A DNA stretch of 64,000 bases, taken from Bin5 sp965204525. GTDB taxonomy: Bacteria > Chloroflexota > Anaerolineae > Caldilineales > Caldilineaceae. Both the position numbers and the translations under genes were made by a program. The notes under the pieces are model-generated. The model did not search any database and had not been told where the DNA came from. It saw nothing but the letters and a program-made list of their open reading frames with translations. Shown in pieces: positions 58,066-64,000 of this stretch. Positions within the stretch are counted from its first letter, which is position 1; the number at the start of each line of letters is the position of its first letter. The stretch spans positions 105,084-169,083 of the forward strand of contig CBDBER010000001.1 in assembly GCA_965204525.1 (NCBI GenBank), given 5' to 3'.

Positions 58066-58815
58066 CTATCTGGCCGGCTCGAGGGCGAAGGCCGCTTTCA
58101 ACGAGATGGCGACTTTGACTTCGTTCATGCTACTGGTTGCGGGTCCGGCGTTGGGGAAAAAGCCGTAGCCGCCGGAAGATTCCAGGCTTTCGTGGGCAAT
58201 GCATCCTCCGCCCGGAGCGGCTACTCCGGGCGAAGAGATGTCTTCGGAGAGGGTCATAATCGGGCCCGTGGTCATCTCGAGCAGTCCGGCCATGCGCGCG
58301 GCGCGGGCGCGGGCGTCGTTGAGCGCAACCTGCATGGCCTCCTCCTCAAGCGCGGCACAGTCCTCCAGCATGAAGATCAACCTGGCCGCCTGGATGTTGG
58401 GGCCTCTTCTGTCCTCCATCTCGTCCAGCAGGGATTGCAGCATTGCGCGCAGACCGGCAACATCGGAGTAGATGAAACTGACCTCGCCTGACTTACTGCT
58501 GCCGCTGTAGGCGTAGTCGCTGCTGAAGATATCGACCTCGATGCTTTCCTCGTCAACGTCCATTTCGATGAGGAGGTCCTGCACCTCCTCCAGGTCGGCC
58601 GGTTGGACAAAGGTCAGATCGGGCCCGCCCGGTCCGTACGTCGGTTCCTCGCCGATGTAGAGGCTGACGCGCACGTTGTCGGGGGGCGCGGATGCGGCGC
58701 CGTACCCCAGGGCGGTGATGGTCGCTCCTTCCTTGACGGGCGATGCGCCGTAACCGGTCGCGGGCAAAATCAGGAGCGCGAGCAGGCATAAGATGACGAC
58801 CGTTTTGGATTTCAT
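58066..58815 (-). CDS. SIMPL-domain (DUF541) exported protein 1
   Basis: 249 residues from the ATG at 58815 (AAAGGAG nine bases before). Signal peptide 1-23 (ILCLLALLILPATGYGAS). The SIMPL domain begins ATITALGYGAASAPPDNV and includes the paired helices AMQVALNDARARAARMAGLL. Ends in a beta strand. The family has an unsettled role in oxidative or envelope stress. A second SIMPL gene is at 60713. Confidence 0.85.
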   Translation of the reverse strand: MKSKTVVILCLLALLILPATGYGASPVKEGATITALGYGAASAPPDNVRVSLYIGEEPTYGPGGPDLTFVQPADLEEVQDLLIEMDVDEESIEVDIFSSDYAYSGSSKSGEVSFIYSDVAGLRAMLQSLLDEMEDRRGPNIQAARLIFMLEDCAALEEEAMQVALNDARARAARMAGLLEMTTGPIMTLSEDISSPGVAAPGGGCIAHESLESSGGYGFFPNAGPATSSMNEVKVAISLKAAFALEPAR

Positions 58816-58895
58816 TCTCTGTCTCCTTTGCGAATGCGCCGTTTGCGCGACAGATGGGGCGCGGCGGGCTGGTTGTTGAAGCGGCGTTACCGGTT

Positions 58896-59072
58896 TCAAC
58901 CGGCGGGCGGCACGAGATTGCCAGCCGCCCCCAGCACGGTCATCAAGAATCCCAGCACGGCCAGTACAGCCATCATGACAATCACGGCGTGGCTGCGCCG
59001 CGCCGCGGCGCGCTCGGCAGACAGCTCGGCTTCCAACTCGATACGCGTCATCCGCTTTAGGTCCTGGGCCAT
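58896..59072 (-). CDS. Small membrane protein, 58 residues
   Basis: GGAGGAGAT before the ATG at 59072. A charged helix (MTRIELEAELSAERAAARR) then a hydrophobic helix (AVIVMMAVLAVLGFLMTVLG). Missed by length-limited gene finding. It sits between SIMPL gene 1 and the LysM-PA14 gene on the same strand and could share their transcript. Confidence 0.65.
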   Translation of the reverse strand: MAQDLKRMTRIELEAELSAERAAARRSHAVIVMMAVLAVLGFLMTVLGAAGNLVPPAG

Positions 59073-59108
59073 GCGATCTCCTCCTATCCCCTATCCCTGC
59101 TCTTCACC

Positions 59109-60617
59109 TCACCTCACCTTTTCCCACCACACCGAGAGCGAAGCCAGCCCTCCGGCCTCGAAATACTCGACCCGCACCGTGTGATTGCCCGGGCTCAGAT
59201 AGACATCTCCGAATGACTGTGCCGCCGGATGGATGTTCCAGTCGGCCAGGACGAGCACACCGTCGACATACAGCCGCACACCGTCATCCGCGCGGGCGAA
59301 GAAGCGATAGGCGCCGGCCTGAAAGCGCCGTGTCGTCGTCCAGGCCGCGCTGAAGTTATCACCCGAGACCCTCGGGTCCGGCCGGCCTCCCTGCCAGTCG
59401 AAACGGAGCGACGCATCCTGCCGGGACAGCAGCGGGTCGCCGCGCAGCTCCCGGTTGCCGTAGAAGGCCCCCGTCCACGCCGCGGTCGCCTCTCCTCCTA
59501 CCGTAATTCGCAGCTTCCGCCCCACGTAGGTCAGACCGGGATCGCCGATGTCGAAATCGATGACGGGCCGCTGGCACATGCCCGCGTGGGGGCGGCCGTG
59601 CGTGCGCACGTGCGCCATCTCGGAAATGCGTTTGTCGTCCTTGTTTTCGATCCAGAACCACCAGCTCCCCGCGCGGGGGCCGGACGCCTGCAGGATGTGC
59701 GTGTAGGCGCCGGCCGCGGCACCCTCGCCGGAGACCCTCCTTCCCACCACTTTCCCATCCGGCTGCCAGCTGAAGGCGACCCGGTAGCCGTTCACCGGCT
59801 GCCCGTTCAGCCGCACCGTGCCCTGCGCCTGTGTGCTGTCGGCATTGGGTTCGCAGCCCACCACCGTTGCCCGGTTATTGAGGTTGTTGGCAGCCTTCAG
59901 CCGCTCGACCGAGACGCCGTAAAGCTCGGCGATCGCGGCCAGCGTCTGACCGGATCTCACGACGTGATAGGTGTTGTAGGCGGCGGCGCGGGCAGCGCGC
60001 GCCGCCGGATTGCGACCGAGCGGAATCTGCAGCCGGCGCCCGATGTAGGTCAGCTGCGGGTTTCCAACATCGAAACTGATCACCGCCCGCTGGCATTTGC
60101 CAGTGTGGGGGTCTTTGTCCGTGTGGACGTGCGCCATCTCCGAAATGCGGTTTCCGGCGCCGTTCTCGACCCAGAACCACCAGTCTCCTTCGCGCGGGCC
60201 GGCGCCGTGAAGGATAAAGTCGAACTCCCCTCCCCCACCGCTAGAGGTCCGGGCCACCACGTTTCCGTCGGGCATCCAGCTGAAGACGACCCCGTAGCCG
60301 CCGACCGGCTGGCCGTTCAGCCGCACCGTGCCGCGCGCCTGTGTGCTGTCGTTGTTGGGCGTGCAGCTCGTGACCGTCGCCCGGTTCGAGAGCTGATTGG
60401 CTGCCCTCAGTTCCTGCACCGAAACGCCGTACAGAGAAGCAATGCCGGCAAGCATTTCACCGGGCCTGATAGTGTGGACGTAGGGGACAGTTGGCTGCTG
60501 CTGCTGCGCCGCCGCCGGCTGCGACCCCAGAAGCAGCCCCAGCAGCAACAGAGTTGCCGCCGCCGTCTTCCATCGCATGCGTGTGATCCGATTGAAACGC
60601 AGGATCTCCGTTGCCAT
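59109..60617 (-). CDS. Secreted LysM-PA14 protein
   Basis: 502 residues (AAAGGAGG before the ATG). Signal peptide ending QPAAA. Two LysM units: HTIRPGEMLAGIASLYGVSV (about 49-68) and HVVRSGQTLAAIAELYGVSV (about 222-241), each followed by a carbohydrate-binding-like repeat with GTVRLNGQPVxGY. The C-terminal 130 residues are a PA14 domain (WTGAFYGNRELRGDP ... FFARADDGVRLYVDGVLVL). LysM holds peptidoglycan and PA14 binds sugars, so this is a wall-attached adhesin or receptor. The LysM plus repeat unit is duplicated within the protein. Confidence 0.9.
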   Translation of the reverse strand: MATEILRFNRITRMRWKTAAATLLLLGLLLGSQPAAAQQQQPTVPYVHTIRPGEMLAGIASLYGVSVQELRAANQLSNRATVTSCTPNNDSTQARGTVRLNGQPVGGYGVVFSWMPDGNVVARTSSGGGGEFDFILHGAGPREGDWWFWVENGAGNRISEMAHVHTDKDPHTGKCQRAVISFDVGNPQLTYIGRRLQIPLGRNPAARAARAAAYNTYHVVRSGQTLAAIAELYGVSVERLKAANNLNNRATVVGCEPNADSTQAQGTVRLNGQPVNGYRVAFSWQPDGKVVGRRVSGEGAAAGAYTHILQASGPRAGSWWFWIENKDDKRISEMAHVRTHGRPHAGMCQRPVIDFDIGDPGLTYVGRKLRITVGGEATAAWTGAFYGNRELRGDPLLSRQDASLRFDWQGGRPDPRVSGDNFSAAWTTTRRFQAGAYRFFARADDGVRLYVDGVLVLADWNIHPAAQSFGDVYLSPGNHTVRVEYFEAGGLASLSVWWEKVR

Positions 60618-60712
60618 CGCATTCCTCCTTTCTGAATGTCAAGTTGCGCTGCGGCGGTCCAAAAGTCCTGGCTGATGTTCGAGAGGTCAGCTCGTTGGTT
60701 TGGGCGCGGGCG

Positions 60713-61273
60713 TCAGTCAACTACCGCCTGCGCGCGCCGCGGGTTCAAGCGCAGCTGGGCCGGATCAGGCAGGGTGAAATCGACGCTATAGATGTTGTTG
60801 GCGCCGGCGTTGATCGCCGCATCCAGCACGGCGTCGATGCTGTCCAGATCGCGAATGGTGATGAAGAGGGTGTTGCTGGCGTGGTAGCGCATCTCATCTC
60901 CGTTCTGCAGGCCGCCCGGGCCGAAGCGTCCGGCAAAGACGCTGAGGTGACTGGCGCGGATGTCCGATTCGGCGACGCGCTGGGCGACGAGCGCGGCCCA
61001 TACATCCGCCATCACGGCTTGGGCGGCTGAGGTGGCTTCCTTCACGGTTGGGCGCAGCAGTTCCACCTCGATGGTAGCCGTTGCCACATTCGGTTCGATG
61101 ACGGCCGCGCCCTTGCCCGCGGCTGTCAGAGTGTGCGAGCCTGTCGGGGCCAGGGGCTGTGCGCCTGCCACGGCGATTGGCGTTGCAGAGGAGAGTCCCA
61201 AGAGAGCGGTCAGGGTGAATGCCAGTATCATACCGAGGTCAACTGTCATTCTGAATGGATTCGCGTGCCGCAT
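60713..61273 (-). CDS. SIMPL-domain (DUF541) exported protein 2
   Basis: 186 residues, CAAGGAG before the ATG. Signal-type N-terminus (LGMILAFTLTALLGLSSATP), then TLTAAGKGAAVIEPNVATAT and ESDIRASHLSVFAGRFG with the helix IDAVLDAAINAGANNIYSVDF. A shorter version of the domain than gene 1 and only distantly alike. It heads the minus-strand run, facing the regulator gene across 470 non-coding bases. Confidence 0.85.
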   Translation of the reverse strand: MRHANPFRMTVDLGMILAFTLTALLGLSSATPIAVAGAQPLAPTGSHTLTAAGKGAAVIEPNVATATIEVELLRPTVKEATSAAQAVMADVWAALVAQRVAESDIRASHLSVFAGRFGPGGLQNGDEMRYHASNTLFITIRDLDSIDAVLDAAINAGANNIYSVDFTLPDPAQLRLNPRRAQAVVD

Positions 61274-61744
61274 TGCATGTCTCCTTGACTTGGCCTCAAT
61301 CTGTTTGTGATGAGGACTCCGGCGGTCTGCGAAGACAGGTCATCCTCCGAAGCAAACGGTAGACAACGAACTGTCTTTTTCTCTTTTGATGATGGTGTCC
61401 GGGCAAAAGGGAGCGGATATTTTGTAGGTTATAGAGTACGCGCTGGCAGCGGGGCCTGTCCAGCCCAGGCATACCGATTGTGGAACCTTCGATGTACCGA
61501 AATCGGTATATTGCTTGACAGAGCATCTCTTGGTGGAGGCGCCGCCGGCGCGCCTGGTCCCCAACCTGTCGGATTGGAGACAGTTCGTTGCAATATTGAC
61601 ATATAAATGGGTGGAAATGACACGCTCACTGGTTACATATGGATGATGTAGAATAGGGATCGGGGCATTCCAGCAGGCCGGGGGCAAGACCGTTTTTGCG
61701 GTGTTTCTACCTGGCCGCGGAGCACAGGCAGCGGGGAGGGGGGC
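61274..61744. other. Divergent intergenic region
   Basis: About 470 bases between the SIMPL gene 2 start and the MmyB-type regulator, which are divergent, so promoters for both should be here. AT-rich words occur near 61590-61640. No specific operator could be assigned. Confidence 0.4.
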
Positions 61745-62617
61745 GTGGAACACAAGACCTTCGGCAAGATCGTTGCCGCGCTGCGTCGGGAGCAGATCGA
61801 CTTTGCCAGCGGTCACAGCTGGAGCCAGCAGCAGCTGGCCGAAGAGACAGGGTTGACGGCGCGCATTGTGGGCAAGATCGAGAGGGGCGAGCAGGCGCGG
61901 CTGGACGGGGAGATCCTGCAGGGGTTGGCGCAGGCCTTCGAGCTCACTTCCTTCGAGCGGCGCGAGTTTTTCGCCATGGCCAGCGAGGTGACGGAGGCGG
62001 GGATCGTGCGCGCGACTTTGGGCGATGAAGGTGTTTTCAGGCAGGTCTGGAGATTGTTGGACACCCTGTGCGCGCCGGCGTTCCTTATGGATCCCTTCGC
62101 CGACATCATCGGCGTCAACCGCGCCCTGCTCGTCTTTCACGACTTGAGCCTGGCCCAACTCAAGGCTGCCCGGACGGCCGCCGGGCACGCCAATAACATC
62201 GTTTTGCTGCTGGATCCCGATGCGCCCTTGCGCCGGATGTTGGGGCGCGGCTGGCGGCCGATCGCGCGCGCCAATGTGCAGCAATGGCGGGCGATGACGC
62301 TGCGTTACCGGCACACCGCCCGCTTCCGGCGGCTCTTCACCGCTTTGTCGGCGTATCCCGACTTTCAGAGGTTCTGGGTGGACAGCCACGAGGACGGTCA
62401 GGACGATTACAGCCGTCTGCGCAGCTATGGCTACCGGCACGGGGCGCATGGGCCGGTCGCGTACACGGTTTTTACGAACACCAGCCTCAGCGCGTATGGA
62501 GAGCTGTATCTTTCCACCTTTGTGCCGCAGGACCGGGTCACGACCGATCTTTTCCAGGAGCTGGCGGGCAGGAGCGGCGAGGCGCTGGCGCTGGCCCCCT
62601 GGCCGAATTCCGGTTAG
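61745..62617 (+). CDS. XRE/MmyB-type transcriptional regulator
   Basis: 290 residues from a GTG with GGGAGG close upstream. An N-terminal XRE helix-turn-helix (WSQQQLAEETGLTARIVGKI, then EILQGLAQAFELT) is followed by the MmyB ligand-binding PAS-like region: FLMDPFADIIGVNRALLVFH and an ending YSRLRSYGYRHGAHG plus VAYTVF. MmyB-type regulators respond to small lipids or ligands. The neighbours suggest control of envelope or export functions on this or the other strand. Confidence 0.85.
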   Translation: MEHKTFGKIVAALRREQIDFASGHSWSQQQLAEETGLTARIVGKIERGEQARLDGEILQGLAQAFELTSFERREFFAMASEVTEAGIVRATLGDEGVFRQVWRLLDTLCAPAFLMDPFADIIGVNRALLVFHDLSLAQLKAARTAAGHANNIVLLLDPDAPLRRMLGRGWRPIARANVQQWRAMTLRYRHTARFRRLFTALSAYPDFQRFWVDSHEDGQDDYSRLRSYGYRHGAHGPVAYTVFTNTSLSAYGELYLSTFVPQDRVTTDLFQELAGRSGEALALAPWPNSG

Positions 62618-62642
62618 GGAGCTAAGCGCGGAAGGAGGAAGT

Positions 62643-62726
62643 ATGAAAAAGCATTTGCCCATCGTCCTTTCCATCCTGACCTACGTTATCAGCGGTGCGA
62701 TGGGGCAGGGGATGTGTGCAAGGTGA
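62643..62726 (+). CDS. Possible 27-residue leader peptide
   Basis: GGAAGGAGG before ATG and a hydrophobic MKKHLPIVLSILTYVISGA, then a short tail. Its TGA overlaps the GTG of the next gene (GGTGAG), which suggests translational coupling and a leader role. Confidence 0.4.
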   Translation: MKKHLPIVLSILTYVISGAMGQGMCAR

Positions 62727-63289
62727 GAAGGGTTTGGGGGATTGCGGGCTGGATATTGTTGGGCACTGTGGTGGGGAGCGTTGCGGGCTATGCGACGGGG
62801 TCAGGCGGGGAGGCGTCGCGTGTGACGCCGGTGGTGGTGACGGTATTGGTTACGCGGGAGGTTGTGGCGACGGCGACCGTAGCTGATCGCAATGGTCTTG
62901 GCGCGTTGGCGCCGAAAGTGGTGGTGAAGAATTATGGCCTAGACATCAGGTCGGGTCCTGGGGCTGTTTATGATGTTGTCGGGAACGCGCCAGAGGGGAG
63001 CGAGTACAGGATTGTGGGGCGGAATCTGGCGGGGGACTGGTGGAAGATCGTTTTTGTGGACTACGGGGGTAAGGAGGCGGAAGGGTGGCTGTACGGGCCA
63101 TTCGAGACGGCTGTGAATACTGATTCGGTTGGGGTGGTGGAGGCGCCGCCGACGCCGACAGTTGAGGTGTTGGCCACAGTTACGCCAGAGCCAACGACGG
63201 TTCCAGCGCCGACGGGCGCCCGCAAGGGGCGCCCCTACCAATTGTCAATCAAAGTTCTGTGTTGTGAAACAGACAGTACAGCCGCATGA
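62723..63289 (+). CDS. Membrane-anchored bacterial SH3-domain protein
   Basis: 188 residues from the GTG at 62723; a GTG nine bases earlier is also open. One N-terminal membrane helix (GIAGWILLGTVVGSVAGYATG), then a bacterial SH3 domain: VVKNYGLDIRSGPGAVYDVV, GDWWKIVFVDYGG and GWLYGPFETAV. Ends in a Thr/Pro-rich tail with a short Cys pair. It resembles the SH3 part of the nuclease at 38031. Coupled to the small peptide upstream. Likely wall-binding; partner unknown. Confidence 0.75.
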   Translation: MRRVWGIAGWILLGTVVGSVAGYATGSGGEASRVTPVVVTVLVTREVVATATVADRNGLGALAPKVVVKNYGLDIRSGPGAVYDVVGNAPEGSEYRIVGRNLAGDWWKIVFVDYGGKEAEGWLYGPFETAVNTDSVGVVEAPPTPTVEVLATVTPEPTTVPAPTGARKGRPYQLSIKVLCCETDSTAA

Positions 63290-63353
63290 AGGAGAGGCAC
63301 CTGTTTCAGCGCTATCCGACTACTCAGCTGCATGACAAGAAGAGGAGGCCGCT

Positions 63354-64000
63354 ATGCCGCAAGAATCTACCGCTTCGATGACGCGGGGAGACCGTCGCGA
63401 ACGGGTTGGCTGGTACTTTTATGATTGGGCCAACTCGGCCTTTGCGACCACGGTCGCCACCGTTTTTCTGGGGCCATATGTCTCCAACCTCGCGCGGGAG
63501 GCGGCCGGCTCCGACGGGATGGCCCGTTTCCTTGGCATTCCTGTGGCTCCGGACTCGTTCATGCCCTACTGCATCTCGATCTCGGTTGTCCTGCAGGTGT
63601 TGTTCCTGCCGATTCTGGGCGCCATTGCGGACTATTCCAATTTACGAAAGAGGTTGATGCAAGTTTTCGCTGTCACCGGCTCGGTTGTCACGATGTTGAT
63701 GTTTTTTGTCACCGGGGAGAGCTGGTGGTTGGGCGGGTTGCTGTTTGTCGTTGCCAATCTTTCCTTTGGCGCGGCGATTGTTTTCTACAACGCCTTTCTG
63801 CCGGATATCGCCGCACCGGCCGAACGCGACCGCGTCTCGGCGGTCGGCTGGGCGTTGGGCTATTTTGGAGGCGGGCTGTTGCTGGCGCTCAACCTGGTTC
63901 TATACCTGATGCGGGGCGAGTTCGGTATCGACACCGGCCTGGCGGTGCGCATCAATCTGTTTTCGGGCGGTCTGTGGTGGTTCGGCTGGTCGTTCGTGAC
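63354..64000 (+). CDS. MFS/UMF1-like (Atg22-family) transporter, start only
   Basis: The gene runs off the right edge, with 215 codons present. AGGAGG stands before the ATG at 63354. The opening RVGWYFYDWANSAFATT and GPYVSNLAREAAG is the UMF1/Atg22-type signature, and membrane helices follow (VVLQVLFLPILGAIADYS, GSVVTMLMFFVTGE, GLLFVVANLSFGAAIVFYNA). NAFLPDIAAPAERDRVS is a conserved cytoplasmic loop. Function in the family is efflux of amino acids or other metabolites; the substrate here is unknown. The C-terminal half is outside the window. Confidence 0.88.
   Translation, partial: MPQESTASMTRGDRRERVGWYFYDWANSAFATTVATVFLGPYVSNLAREAAGSDGMARFLGIPVAPDSFMPYCISISVVLQVLFLPILGAIADYSNLRKRLMQVFAVTGSVVTMLMFFVTGESWWLGGLLFVVANLSFGAAIVFYNAFLPDIAAPAERDRVSAVGWALGYFGGGLLLALNLVLYLMRGEFGIDTGLAVRINLFSGGLWWFGWSFV

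Noticed and set aside
1..64000. tRNA, rRNA or replication-origin features
   Set aside because: No sequence with a convincing tRNA fold or T-loop, no rRNA-like stretch and no origin-type repeat cluster was recognised by eye; a covariance-model search would be needed to exclude them.

Overview
The window looks like a chromosome segment of an uncultured Chloroflexota bacterium (Anaerolineae/Caldilineae-like). This rests on gene style rather than a marker: many small lipoproteins and Thr/Pro-linker secreted proteins, SIMPL, serpin, LysM/PA14 and MmyB-type regulator genes, a high-GC backbone, and AT-richer inserted genes. No rRNA or tRNA was recognised, so the assignment is inference.

Region 1 (1-4.7 kb): a cytosine-5 methyltransferase with a Vsr endonuclease and a possible restriction partner entering from the left, then a minus-strand cassette of unknown genes and a duplicated 89-residue gene, one copy frameshifted. 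Region 2 (4.7-9.6 kb): sparse coding. It holds a glycine-betaine-type binding lipoprotein, two secreted proteins, short repeats, a perfect hairpin and three isolated copies of a type I-E-like CRISPR repeat without spacers or cas genes. Region 3 (9.6-26 kb): an accessory/defence island with a subtilase plus AAA ATPase plus XRE plus sigma-like cassette; a ubiquitin-like operon (Ubl, E2-like, fused JAB-E1); an FRG-TPR protein; and a type IIG restriction-modification protein. Decayed pieces of a secreted HNH-Excalibur nuclease gene, of comEA/ssb and of an IS3 element lie between these cassettes.

Region 4 (26-41.4 kb): DNA-handling genes. These are an error-prone polymerase (DnaE2/ImuC) behind a truncated imuB start and an SOS-type promoter, a SRAP protein, two secreted HNH-Excalibur nucleases, a GmrSD-like DUF262/DUF1524 protein carrying two HTH_40-type domains, two SSBs, a RecQ-like helicase with a hydrophobic C-terminus, a lipid kinase and a ComEA-like protein. 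Region 5 (41.5-43 kb): a DarT-type toxin with a NADAR-like antitoxin. Region 6 (43-61 kb, minus strand): envelope functions, namely a lytic transglycosylase, a MacAB-like exporter, small membrane proteins, ankyrin and sister lipoproteins, a sulfatase, a serpin, two SIMPL proteins and a LysM-PA14 protein. Region 7 (61.7-64 kb): an MmyB-type regulator, a coupled SH3-domain protein and the start of an Atg22/UMF1-like transporter.

The strongest candidates for less-described biology are the ubiquitin-like operon with its fused JAB-E1, the GmrSD-HTH_40 fusion, the membrane-tailed RecQ, the truncated imuB leader under an SOS promoter, and the repeated use of HNH-Excalibur remnants at cassette borders.
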